Shown here piece after piece: positions 11,672 to 22,295 of a stretch of 64,000 nucleotides of DNA (position 1 is the first letter of the stretch; each line of letters begins with the position of its first letter). Below the pieces are notes generated by a model that saw only the letters and a program-made list of their open reading frames with translations, did not search any database and was not told where the DNA came from. The translations under genes were made by a program, and so were the position numbers. The DNA is from Sipunculus nudus (taxonomy: Eukaryota > Annelida > Sipuncula > Golfingiida > Sipunculidae), in the NCBI GenBank assembly GCA_026874595.1, contig CM049308.1, forward strand, positions 53,269,624 to 53,333,623, read 5' to 3'.

Positions 11672-11684
11672 GTTGCTAGGGAAC
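11672..11684 (+). promoter_or_regulatory. X-box, candidate RFX binding site
   Basis: GTTGCTAGGGAAC fits the X-box consensus GYTRYY-N(1-3)-RRNAAC exactly, with a one-base spacer. It ends 87 bp before the ATG of the CXorf65-like gene. In animals, RFX factors act on X-boxes located just upstream of ciliary genes, so the site suggests expression in ciliated or flagellated cells. Position and match are seen directly; the regulation is inferred. Confidence 0.55.
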
Positions 11685-11771
11685 CACGGAGAAGCGACGC
11701 GGGCACGGGAAGTGGTCGGCGGGGTTTGTTATGTTTGTATCTGGACTCACCGGTTCCTGAAGGTTTAGATC

Positions 11772-11913
11772 ATGTTTATTACTGTACGATACGGGAACAA
11801 TGAGTCGCTGGTTTGTAACCCGACTTGTGCCGTGGTCAACCTCCTATCAAGTATCAAACGCCGGGCCGGATTCTCTAATTCAGGTGTACTGCTTGATCTG
11901 TCCGACGAGTCAG
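11772..11913 (+). CDS. CXorf65: CXorf65-homolog protein, exon 1
   Basis: The ATG at 11772 opens a 142-nt coding exon that ends at the strong donor CAG|GTAAGAA after codon 47 plus one base (phase 1). It starts MFITVRYGNNESLVCNPTCA, continues with VVNLLSSIKRR, and ends in the hydrophobic-acidic strand LLDLSDES. This order (a short ubiquitin-like beta-strand start, a Cys-containing turn, an LLxxIKRR helix and the DLxDE box) matches the N-terminus of vertebrate CXorf65 and its invertebrate homologues, a small conserved family of unknown biochemical function (listed in Pfam, as I recall, under the misleading name Il2rg). The complete protein after splicing to 22719 is 159 aa, close to the vertebrate length of about 180. 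The upstream region is GC-richer and carries an X-box and a CRE-like site. Confidence 0.8.
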
Positions 11914-12596
11914 GTAAGAATAAAAATATAGCACTAAGTCACCCCGGCAATACATGAGAGTAAACAAACCAAAGGCAGGGGTTACGTTGTTACGAAGACC
12001 GTTTATTACAACTGCTCAAAAAATGATTGTTTTCGTGAATATGTTACTATAGTTTGTGAAAACATTCCTTTAAACAGTACGACTGGAAACTGTTAGGCCT
12101 ATATATTTTCTCTATATTTACAACTGCATGATGTTTTAAAGATGTGTAATGTGTTGATTGCAACAAAGGTCTAATCCTGCTCCTGAGAAGATTGTTCAGT
12201 TATACATTTTATAAAAATGGGAATATCGCTATTCATGAACGAATTGCAGACCTACATTTGCATGGATATACAGATGTGAAAATGTTAATACTCTCCCTAT
12301 CTTTATACGCAGTGATATAATTTCTTTCTTGATTTTTAAGATGACTATGAACATCCCACAACACCTTGTAGACCCATTATTCAAATTATACCTTCCGTTT
12401 CATTTCCAAGAAACCCCTTTACGTGCCCAAGATAATTTATAGTTCGAGTAATCGGGAAATTTAGCACCAACACTTTTTCCTAAGGGTTTCTTCTTTTGTC
12501 TTTATTACATTTTTCTAACCTTTCCTTCAAAACAATTTTGGTTCATTTTCTAGCATGTAGTATGTGCATTAGCTGTGAAAGTGTGCATATTTTGTT

Positions 12597-13245
12597 ATAA
12601 GTGACATATTAAGGCCAATTTGGAGCATTGTGTGATCACAGAACTGTTTGTTCAAATTGAGCACCATCACAATTTTGTTTAAATATGTTGTCAGTGCTAT
12701 CTCTTTTTTTTCAGTTTCGCTATCCTTTATCAAGAATAAGCATGAATAATGTTGCTACATATGTGTTCTCAGTCCATTTATGTCAACTTTTCCTTCTGTT
12801 GTCCTACTTCTGTCCTACTTCTGTCCCCTCTGATTCCCCACAACCCCAAACCGAAATCATATAAGTGACATATTAAGGCCAATTTGGAGCATTGTGTGAT
12901 CACAGAACTGTTTGTTCAAATTGAGCACCATCACAATTTTGTTTAAATATGTTGTCAGTGCTATCTCTTTTTTTTCAGTTTCGCTATCCTTTATCAAGAA
13001 TAAGCATGAATAATGTTGCTACATATGTGTTCTCAGTCCATTTATGTCAACTTTTCCTTCTGTTGTCCTACTTCTGTCCAACGTTTTTTTTTTCTTTATT
13101 TCCATTTCACTTTTACACAATAATGTACCGTACAGCCTTGGTGATAGCCCGAACATTCAACCTCCATTCGTAGTGATGGTTTCCGAATGCCTGTGGGGGA
13201 GAGTTCCCCTCTGATTCCCCACAACCCCAAACCGAAATCTTATGC
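12597..13245. repeat. partial tandem duplication within the CXorf65-like intron
   Basis: A segment starting ATAAGTGACATATTAAGGCC occurs at 12597 and again at 12861, 264 bp later, and the copies are essentially identical for about 220 bp (to 12818 and 13081). A second block, starting CCTCTGATTCCCCACAACCC, follows each copy, at about 12829 and about 13207. The second copy has about 125 bp between the two blocks that are absent from the first. The simplest reading is a tandem duplication followed by an internal deletion in the first copy, or a local assembly artefact that merges two alleles. Confidence 0.85.
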
Positions 13246-13272
13246 AATATATGCTAGATACCAACAATGTGT

Positions 13273-13990
13273 ACACTAGAAACCTGCATTCTAAGAAATG
13301 TAAACCTCCACCATGTTGGGGGTCCCTATATTGGGATGCTCTCGCCCCTTCCCCTAGAGATCATTTTAACTCAAAACTAAGCTCTTCCGGATATAGGCAC
13401 TGTGGGACGACTGGCACTACTTTTCTTAAGTGTCAGGTTTTAAGACAAAATTTGTTACATTTCAAGTAAAAATCTTCTGTTAATATTTCACATGCGTTTG
13501 CTTACAAAAGTCACTTATTCCATGAAGTCCTTACCACAAAACACCCGTGTTTATGCAATTTGCCTTGAAACAATTCTACTCCAACCTATTATAGTGGACC
13601 ACATTACCCTCTTTACTATGTTTTACCTACGCTTCTGATGTGTGTAGAAGCCGCGGTGCATTGTAAGGGTCAGGTTGTGACGCCCATAAACCCTGAACAG
13701 TGTGGGATGCTCCCCAACGCGTGTTCGCATTCACTTATTCGTCCCATATTCCCAGATTCTTTCGTGCATTCAGTCAGTATTTTTTAAATATTCTTTGTTT
13801 AAGTTACTGAATCCGGATCATGCACCGGATATACACCAAAATCTATTCAATTCTTCACTGGCCTATTCCCGTGATGGCCTTGAAATATCACGAGATTCGT
13901 TTTCTGATTGCGTTGTTGAACAAACATATATTCACGCATGTATTGACTATGATCTTTGGTAAGTATGGTAAACTGTAAAGGTATAATATC
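13273..13990 (+). repeat. dispersed repeat family A, copy 3, interrupted
   Basis: The 5' part (13273-13341: the CCTGCATTCTAAGAAATG hairpin region and the CCTCCACCATG box) and the 3' part (from 13703: the Cys-free segment with TTCGCATTCACTTATTCG and later ATGCACCGGATATACACC) are split by a 361-bp insertion. The intact copy at 22296-22654 has the two halves continuous at TGGGATGCTCCTC. Confidence 0.75.
13342..13702 (-). mobile_element. family C element inserted with 10-bp target duplication
   Basis: The inserted DNA is flanked by two copies of TGGGATGCTC (13332-13341 and 13703-13712). The uninterrupted family A copy at 22.35 kb has this word once, which gives an empty-site comparison. On the minus strand the interior contains GTAAGGACTTCATGGAATAA and matches the copies at 2035-2300 and 16770-16960. 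A 9-10 bp duplication would suit a Mutator-like element and 8 bp a hAT. Terminal inverted repeats are not obvious, so the class stays open. No ORF of note. Confidence 0.7.
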
Positions 13991-15534
13991 TCCACGCAAT
14001 CCCGACACTCTTGAGACGGACACAAATATACCAGAGCACGTAAAGCAAACGATGGAAAGACGGTGGCCCCATTTTGAACGAAAGTAAAAGTACCACTTCC
14101 TAGCCATCAGTCAAAGACCTTTGATCCAAACACGCCTTTGATTGTAAAGTATTAACACATTGTATGCAACCTATACTGTAAGTTAATAACCGACCGTATT
14201 ATAGAGTAACTATATGTATGACGGACTAAAATTTTGTGTTAAGAATTACATTTTTAACTGTGTAAACTCCAATGAATATGTTTATGTCCATTTATGCGCG
14301 TTCACTCATACAGGGTCTCATGAAGTTTAGAGATTCCCTGCAAAATTTATTTATTTATATTTATTTATTTACCAATATTTATAAAGAGCCAATATGCACA
14401 AAGAATACATTTGCCTAGTGGCGCTGATTCAATATATACAATGTATGTCAAGTCATAAAAATATAAGCAATGAAGATCCAGTTGATAAAAAGTTCACAGG
14501 GTTACATATAATACCAATAAGTTGACTAAAAACATTCTAATATTGATTATACCATCACATTGTAGAGTAAAACATGATAAAGCAAAAGAAGAAGTGAAGT
14601 ATTCTTTATAACCATACAGTTACGTCAGTCGAATTTCACTTTTCGGAGAAGACCTGAATTCGCATTCCTGTTATGCTAGATACTAATGGTTAAGTTAATT
14701 AGAGTTAACAAACAAGTTTTCATACATTTGGCAGTGATTTAGTGATATAATACAATAATGCTTTATAAACTATAACCCACGTCATAAACTAACGATACGC
14801 CCACCATTAACTGCGCACAAATACACTTTTTACTTGGCATTGGTACCAAATAGATTATCAATGAAGTGACATAAACAGCTCTTTTATTTTCGACGGAACC
14901 TGCTTCGTGGAGCCAGGTGCTACCTTTATTCAGGGAGATTTATCAATCTGGCGCGAGGCCAGGTTTCATTTAAACAAACGTGCCGTCGATCAAAGCTGTT
15001 TGTCACCTTGGAAGACCTCAAAGTACTCAACTGTTTACGGTCGCCACTGTTGTTAAAGTTTTGTTGACATAAAACAGTAGTTTACATGAGCAGGATATTG
15101 GTGAAACAGACCGATTGTTCAAGGCGACAGGTAAACAGGCAAGCGAAATAATGATCTAAGAAACCGCCTGAAAAACCTGGTTTGGGGTAACAAAAGAAAC
15201 TGCCTCAGGCAGACTCATATTATCAGCGTGGAGATCAGTACAGAAAATTAACAGGTTCTGTGTCAAGAACGTATGCAAACTCATGGAAACCTGGTCTCAG
15301 GACATATTTGTACACTTAAGGTAACTGCTCACAGAACTAATTTGAACCCTTTATTATGAACTATTCATATTTACATGTATAAACGATCATGTTTGTGGGC
15401 GATAAATTCCCCGTGGGTTATACGGATTGCGGCAGCAGGACGCGGAATGTGGAATAAAATCGCGTTGGGCATTTACATGACGGGCGCTACAACACTACGG
15501 TGTGGGACTGGTGATACCAAAACCCGCTTGATAA
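13991..15534. other. intron sequence, nothing recognised
   Basis: Part of the long intron of the CXorf65-like gene. AT-rich with a TTTATTTATT run near 14347-14370. No exon is supported and the phase-1 splice of the two known exons needs none. Confidence 0.5.
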
Positions 15535-16648
15535 GGCCAAAAAGGTTTGCTTTTTAGTCATTTTTTTACGGAATCAATACGGGCTGGCGATTTTTTACCT
15601 GTTTTGTATGTTCCGATAAATATGTCATATTGTTACGGAACCTAATATCAACAGATCACGTATGCGTGATGTACATAAATTTTGTAATGGAGAAAAAAAA
15701 AATCAGATTCTGTAACACTAGGCAGCGTAAAATGACTAGGGGTATGAATAAAGAAGTCATTTTTTTTGTGAACAAATAACTATAATTTATTCTTAAAACA
15801 GCCCTAACATTACAATACACTAAATCAATACAATTACACAGTACGACAACAGCACAATAACATATCAATACAACCACACAGTAAAATAAACAAAGTGCAA
15901 AGTACCTGGATACCACCACTGTCACAGCGATAAGTCCTTTAAAATGTATAAACCTGACGAAAAGTTCACACGAATTCTCTCGGAGAATAACAGTCCAATT
16001 TAATGCTCTTGTAACAATCCAGAAAGTAAACTGAAGAAAATCTATAATTGCCGCACTTATCGGAACAGGTCCCACAAACTGACTTGCACACGTCTGTGCC
16101 CGCTGGAATATTCTCTCACCTCTCCCCGGCTCTAAAACACACACCCCCTATTTTTACCTTTTCGCCCCAAGTCGAGAATTTTTTACTTCTCGAACAGTCT
16201 AAAGAATCTAACATAAAACACAGTACACATGCTCAAAGAACATACTAGAACAGAGAACGCCGTGTCAGGGTTCACACGTGGGTCATCCCGGTCCGGCCAG
16301 GCGACGCTGCCACGGCAACGAGCCACGCGTGCTACACGAACCAAACGCCAACAACACATGGAACATCCGTGTGCACAATAAAACAACCATCTGTAAGACC
16401 GCTGCACACAATAAAAGGGGCAACTGTAACAATATGACCAGGAAAAGCATAATGATAAAATATTTTTTTTTGCTAAAAAGGTAAAAGCACTACATAACAA
16501 AGGAAATCTTATCAAAATCATATTAGTTAATCTCCTTGAAAGAATTTCCGAGCGGGTGTAGCTCAAAACTGGTAAGTTTCTATTGAAAATCAAAATAAAT
16601 GACGCGGGCGGTGCCTGAGAACCATACCTTTTAATATTTTTTTTTACC
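15535..16648 (+). mobile_element. Harbinger-like MITE, copy 1, carrying an inserted LTR
   Basis: It starts GGCCAAAAAGG and ends in CCTGAGAACCATACC plus a T-run and TACC. It is flanked on both sides by TAA (15532-15534 and 16649-16651). Outside the LTR it aligns along its whole length with copies at 26263-26629 and 40070-40391, for example AAGCACTACATAACAAAGGA and TAAGTTTCTATTGAAAATCA. Three-base TAA/TTA duplications with GGCC/GGGC ends are the usual signature of PIF/Harbinger transposons. The family has no coding capacity. Confidence 0.75.
15631..16431 (-). mobile_element. solo LTR inserted in the MITE
   Basis: An 801-bp unit. Read on the minus strand it begins TGTTACAG and ends CCGTAACA, bounded by ATAT on both sides. 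It aligns throughout with the second copy at 29035-29848 on the plus strand. The minus strand carries a late AATAAATT poly(A)-type signal in the same place as the other copy. Its TATA-like box (TAAAAATAG) is weaker. No internal retrotransposon region or partner LTR is present, so it is a solo LTR. The minus-strand ORFs in it (15656-16144, 16183-16593) are not genes. Confidence 0.8.
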
Positions 16649-16769
16649 TAACCCTGGATTCTTAGGTCAAATACATGGTAACCCACAGTGCGCAGACTCG
16701 GACTCACAAGAGTACGACTCGAAGTATCAGTGTAGTGACGAGTACAATGTATTCCATTCAATATTTTGG

Positions 16770-16960
16770 ATAAGTATTGATTAAAGGCAAATAACATAAA
16801 CTCGGGTGTTTTTGTGGTAAGGACTTTACGAAATAATTATTTTGTTAGCATGCGCATGTGAAATATAAAAAGCAGTTGTTTCCTTGAAATGTAACACAGT
16901 TTGATTTTGAAGTTTGTTAGTTGTCCCAGCCGTCCCACTGGCGGTAGGTTGATGAAGAAG
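16770..16960 (+). repeat. dispersed repeat family C, copy 3 (partial)
   Basis: Matches the other family members through GTAAGGACTTTACGAAATAA, CATGCGCATGTGAAATATAA and the segment CCAGCCGTCCCACTGG. Confidence 0.6.
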
Positions 16961-17457
16961 AAGTCCCGTGGTCTCTTCACGGTATGCGGAACCTATTTCA
17001 ATCTGGCATTTCATTTTACTGCGTCTCATGCCGCAATGTACATTTCGCGGGCCAAGTAATTGGTTTATGACAAAACAATCTTGAGACCAAAAAATCTGTT
17101 TCGCATACCGCGTCCGGTGAATTAACGCAGCTTATCACAACCTGCAACTAGTTACTACCGTAACTATGCCAGAAGGGAAACAGTTTCATTTATATAGTGC
17201 CATTTAGCCTCACGCTCCATTTCCAACATTTGCGGTAAAATAAGTAACTGGGGAATGTAGAATGATACTTCCGGCTTTCACCTGTCGCGAAAACAATCAC
17301 CTACGCTTACTGGGACATTAATATGACATATTTGCTAATTGGCAGTCGCATATTTGCAATAAATATATTAAAACTAGCATTTGAACAAGCTAAACGTTAA
17401 TGAAGAGACATTTTGCGACCTTTGAGAATTTAAAGCACAACTAGGGCATGGTTTTTT
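16961..17457. other. intron sequence, nothing recognised
   Basis: No exon or repeat recognised between the family C copy and the Helentron-like element. Confidence 0.5.
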
Positions 17458-20400
17458 AGCTCAGCTGACTGAAAGTCATCTGAGCTATAGCGATCACTCT
17501 TTGTCCGTCGTCCGTCTGTCCGTCTGTCCGTCTGTCCGTCCGTTAACCAGGCACAAATCGTAACCGCTGGACCTAGAACCTTGTAACTTGGGATTCTGAG
17601 AGGTCCATAAAAAATCTCCTTGGAAACCAGAAATTAGGTCTCTGTTACCCATATCCTTCGAGCTATGTGGTCCCAAAGTACCCCCCAGAAAAGTCAAAAA
17701 TTTCATACAAAAACTTCAATATCTCATTAACTACTTGACTGATTGTCATGATTTTTGGCATACATATTGATCATGAGATGTTACATCACTTCCTGCAGAC
17801 TGGTGGCGCCACCTGTACTGTTTGATTTTTTACGATTTTTTCCTCTCTTTTTGAGACCTTTGAGGATGCTGTCATCTGTTAGCGTGGCACAAATCGTAAC
17901 GACTGGACCTAGAATCTTCATTTTCGACACACTGAGAGACCTATGAAAAGTCTCCATGGAAACCAGAAATTAGGTCTCTGTTACCCATATCCTTTGAGCT
18001 ATGGGGCCCAAAATTACCCCCCAGAATAGTCAAAAATTTCATACAAAAACGTCAATATCTCATTAACTACATCACTGATGGTCATGATTTTTGACATACA
18101 TATTGATCATGAGATGTTTCATCAGTTTGTGCAGACTGGTGGCGCCACCTGTATTTTTCAATGTTCACGAATTGTTTTCTCCATTTTTGAGACCTTTAAG
18201 GATGTAGTTATCTGTCAACAGGGTACAAATTGTAACGACTTGACCTAGAATCTTCGTTCTTTACACACAGGGAGACCCATGATAAGTCTCCATGGAAACC
18301 TGAAATTTGGTCTCTGTTACCCATATCCTTCGAGCTATGTGGCCCCAAAGTACCCCCCAGAAAAGTCAAAAATTTCATACAAAAACTTCAATATCTCATT
18401 AACTACTTGACTGATGGTCATGATTTTTGGCATACATATTGATCATGAGATGTTACATCACTTCCTGCAGACTGGTGGCGCCACCTGTATTTGTTCGTTT
18501 TCTTTTACGAAATTTTTCTGTATTTTTGAGACCTTTAAAGATATGAACATATGTTAACAGGGCACAAATCATAAAAACTGGACCAAGAATCTTCATTCTT
18601 GACACACAGGGAGACCCATGAAAAGTCTCCATGGAAACTTGAAATTAGGTCTCTGTTACCCATATTCTTTAAGCTGTATGGGTCCAAAATACCCCCCCCC
18701 CCAGAATAATGGAAAATTTGATACAAAAACTGCAGTATTTCAATAACTACAACACTGATGGTCATGATTTTAGGCATACATATTGATCATGAGCTGTTCC
18801 ATCAGTTTCTGCAGACTGGGTGTGCCACCTCTATTTTTTTTTTCAAATTTTTACAAATTTTTTTCTTTTTTTTGAGACCTTTAAAGATGTGGTTATCTGT
18901 CAACAGGGTACAAATCGCAACAACTGGACCTAGAATCTTCATTCTTGTCATGCAAGGAGGCCCATGAAAGGTGCCTGTGGAAACTTGAAATTAGGTCTCT
19001 GTTACCCATATCCTTCAAGCTATAGGACTCCGAAGTATCCCTCAGAATAATGGACAATTTGATACAAAAACTGAAGTATCTGAACAACTAATGCAGAGAT
19101 CACCATGATTTTTTGCATGGATATTGACCATTAAGTGTTTTTATTAGTTTCTGCAGACTGGTGGAGCCACCTGTATTTTTGTATCCGCCAAAACGAAGTT
19201 TTGCGGATACTATGTTTTTGACCGAGTTCCTCCGCCGCCGCGGCGTTCGTTTCCAGAGAGCTCCTCGGAGACTAATGGACCGATTTTTCCCAAACTTACA
19301 CCTATTATCGGGTCACATGTGAACTGGTGCCTAACCAATTTGCATTGACCTCTGACCTTTCATCTCTATCCAGTGTCCATTTGTGGGTCTGTTTCCACTC
19401 ATAAACCCTCATATCTCGGGAACCGTTTGACCGATCAGGAAATAAAATTGATACAAATGTAGCCCTTGGATTGCTTTATAACATACACAAAAAATGGTGG
19501 CGCCACCTGAAACCATGTTTGCACAGTGTCCATCTGTTCATCTGCCTTGGGTTAAAATCACTCATATCTCTGCAGTGAATTGACTAATTCACCTGAAATT
19601 CGTCATGTGTATACATCCAGGATAGCTTTCTTGATTTTATGACAGGTGGCGCCACCTACGTTCACGTTCACGCTGATGACATCCAAGCTTATATCTCGGG
19701 AACCGTTTGACCGATCAGGAAATAAAATTTATACAAATGTAGCCCTTTGATAGCTCTGTAACATACACAAAAAATGGTGGCGCCACCTGTAACAATGTTT
19801 GCACAGCGTCTGTCTGTTAGTCTGCCGTGGCCTAAAATTACTCATTTCTCTGTAGTGGTTCGACATAACTGCCTAAAATTTTGCAGGTTTATACATCGTG
19901 GACAGCTTTCTTGATTTTATGACAGGTGGCGCCACCTACATTCTAGTTAACGCTGGACACATCCAAGCTCATATCTCAGGAACCATTTGACCGATTGGGC
20001 CAAAATTGTGCATGTGTTTAGATCTCACATAGGTCTTTATCATACACAAAACTGGAGGGGTTACCTGCAAAGATTTTTGCACAGTGTTTGTCTGTTTGTC
20101 TGCCATGGGCAAAAATCGCTCATATACATGTAGTGGTTTGACTTTTCTGCCTAAAATTTTGCAGGTGTATACAACTTGGACAGCTTTCTGGATTTGTGGT
20201 AGGTGGCACAACCTACATACACATTTAGGCTGCAGACATCCATGCTAATATGCAACATACCTCACTCTATTTCCCCTTGCCACTCAATCCATGCCTCACT
20301 ATCCGATTTTGGCAGATACATGTAGTCACTTGTCGGTTACCCGTATTCTAGTTTTAAAAGTTTACACATTTTTCTCTATTTTTGAGATATATAAATACAG

Positions 20401-20528
20401 ACTAAATCTTGGCCTGTTGGTTAATCTGTTTGATGCTTCAGTTGAATGGGTATATACTACCATTCTGATGATAAAATTTTCTTTTGCGAATCTCTTCCCA
20501 GTCAGCTGAGCGTCATGACCCATGGGTC
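17458..20528 (+). mobile_element. Helentron-like element 1 with tandem-repeat core, host of a nested element
   Basis: The 5' end is a hairpin, AGCTCAGCTGACT-GAA-AGTCATCTGAGCT (17458-17486, one mismatch), followed by a short TCCGTCTG minisatellite. The core consists of five tandem units of about 340 bp; the landmark ACAAAT starts at 17553, 17889, 18225, 18564 and 18910. Near the 3' end GTCAGCTGAGC (20501-20511) is the exact inverted complement of GCTCAGCTGAC at 17459-17469. It is followed by the palindrome GACCCATGGGTC (20517-20528) and TTGTA. Paired subterminal inverted repeats plus a 3' hairpin and a tandem core match non-autonomous Helentron-type elements known from molluscs. Units 1-3 carry the palindrome GGTGGCGCCACC at 17802, 18138 and 18474; in units 4 and 5 it has decayed. 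No protein is encoded. Confidence 0.7.
19181..20352 (+). mobile_element. Helentron-like element 2, nested in element 1
   Basis: It starts with the hairpin GTATCCGCCAAAAC-GAA-GTTTTGCGGATAC (19181-19210). Near the 3' end ATTTTGGCAGATAC (20306-20319) is a 12-of-14 inverted match to the 5' arm. The right boundary, at CCGTATTCTAG followed by T, is shared with the opposite-strand copy at 62431-63590 and ends in CTAG, which fits the CTRR ending of Helitrons. The core contains about three units of some 280 bp, each with two AGGTGGCGCCACCT-like palindromes (near 19497, 19648, 19778 and 19924, decayed near 20057 and 20206). To its right, TTTTCTCTATTTTTGAGATA resumes the sequence of element 1, which shows the nesting. 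Confidence 0.7.
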
Positions 20529-20984
20529 ACTTGTATTTCTTTAGTATTCACACTTGAGTCTGATCCAGGTATAGCCCACCCCATTCCGTTTTAAAGCTTT
20601 CCTTGAAGGACGGCGAGGCATATAGGGATTGATGAGTTTATTCATTTATAATATTATAAAATATTTTTGTTGAGGGACCATCTTAGGGCCCAGTGAGTGC
20701 TAAACCATCGATTCCAGTTCTTTTCCGTTATTTTTTTCTTTCTTCTGCAATATTCTGTTTCCGCTTGATCTCCCATGTGGCTGATTTTCAGATCTGGATT
20801 TTGAGCACAATATTAGTCCTAGGTCGCAAATTTGCACCTGATATTTATGTTAAGACCTTGACCTTATTCCCGAGGTCGTACACTCCACAGACGATTATCT
20901 CATTAACACTCAGATGGAAAGTGTGTGTGTGTGTGAGGGGGGGGGGGAGATTCCAGTGATGGCTTTGCGACTGCATGTATCTAG

Positions 20985-21165
20985 TTTATTGCTTTGGGTT
21001 GTCTGTCTGTCCTTCTTTCTGTCCGTCCTTCAGGTTTTCGTTTCCGTGCGATAACTTCCTAAATATTATCCGATTTCATTCAAATTTGGGTCCGTCATTG
21101 CTCTCAAGTATAGCTTGGTTGGGATTGGTTTAGAAGTGTCTGTCTGAAGTTTATGGTAAGCCATT
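20985..21165 (+). repeat. dispersed repeat family D, copy 1
   Basis: Contains GTCTGTCTGTCCTTCTTTCT, then CAGGTTTTCGTTTCCGTGCG and ATTTCATTCAAATTTGGGTC. These blocks recur in the same order, inverted, at 39095-39290. The arrangement (a CTGT-type minisatellite head plus a short conserved body) is similar to the start of the Helentron-like elements. Confidence 0.6.
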
Positions 21166-22295
21166 CAAAAACAAACAAAAAAAAAATCCCCTTTGGTTCT
21201 CAATTCACAACCAAAAATTATTACATGTGGAGACATCTTCAGGAGGCCAGGAAAACTAAAACACAGCCACTATGAGTTGTGGAGACATATTCAGGGGACA
21301 TAAAAACTAAAAAAAATTGATAGAGCTAGTAGGGGACAACAAGAGGCATAAGTGGAGGACATAGATTCCACGAATATGATTGTTTGTTCTTGATTGAGGT
21401 AACCGCATCCATTCTAATGGTAATTTGTCCAATCTTAGTCTCAGTAGTTACATCTACAGGATTGCAGTTCAGTATGGGAATTTTCGCTAGGGTTGCACGC
21501 GCTTCTCACGCTTATATCCCGGTGTCAACAGGCCTGGCGTAAACCAAGCCTGCGCGTTCTTGGTATGTAATCATCCCAATCGTTTGTTCAGATAATTCAC
21601 AAAGTCGCGCTCATGTCTTGGTAGAACATGGCCATATTGTAGGGCCTTTCGTTTGACCCTGCAAGCAGAGCGCTCATTTTGTGGGGGCTGATCATGAAAA
21701 TCCTCATGAAAAAAAAACAGTTTCTGAGTTTCAATTACTGATTATCTGGCTCTGAGTCGGTGGTCTACCCCTAAACCACAGAGCCTGGTCTGTGGTTGCC
21801 TTTTTGTTCGCGATGGTTTTAATTTCGCGATTGGAAAATATTTGCGAATAACGAATCCTTGGGGGGGGGGGGGGAATATGCTTAACCAAATAAAGTGAAC
21901 AAAAAGGGATGATTCATCTGCACAATCGGAATGGCCATTACCCTTTGAAAACATGGTTCGTTAATCAGCATCCTGATCCGCTCCGAAATACCTAACACTG
22001 CCAGACTGTTCGTGATTTGTTTTGTCATGAACAACGTCTTAAGTAAATCGCGACATCTAATATCGATAGACATCATTATTTCAGAGCCCTCTGCTGCTGG
22101 TTAACAGTTCGTGACTGAAGGATGACAAGTACTGCCATCTAGCGGAAATTTAATAACCATTTCACTGTGACTTAATGTACCACATTTGCAGTATATTTGC
22201 GGCGCGATTTGTCCAGCTTTAATTTTCCCTTACATTTATTAAAAATTACTAAGACTTGGAAAGTGGATATGAATATATTTCTAAAATCTTTAACA
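21166..22295. other. intron sequence with one TTCGCGA-type repeat
   Basis: Contains a short TTCGCGATGGTTTTAATTTC-type repeat at about 21805-21855 and a G-run near 21861-21874. Nothing else recognised. Confidence 0.5.

Noticed and set aside
15656-16593. Two overlapping Cys/Val-rich ORFs of 162 and 136 codons
   Set aside because: They lie across a solo LTR and its host MITE, and the corresponding frames in the other LTR copy are different.
17458-19180. CRISPR or satellite array
   Set aside because: Units of about 340 bp are diverged, without spacers, and end in transposon-like hairpins; the genome is animal.
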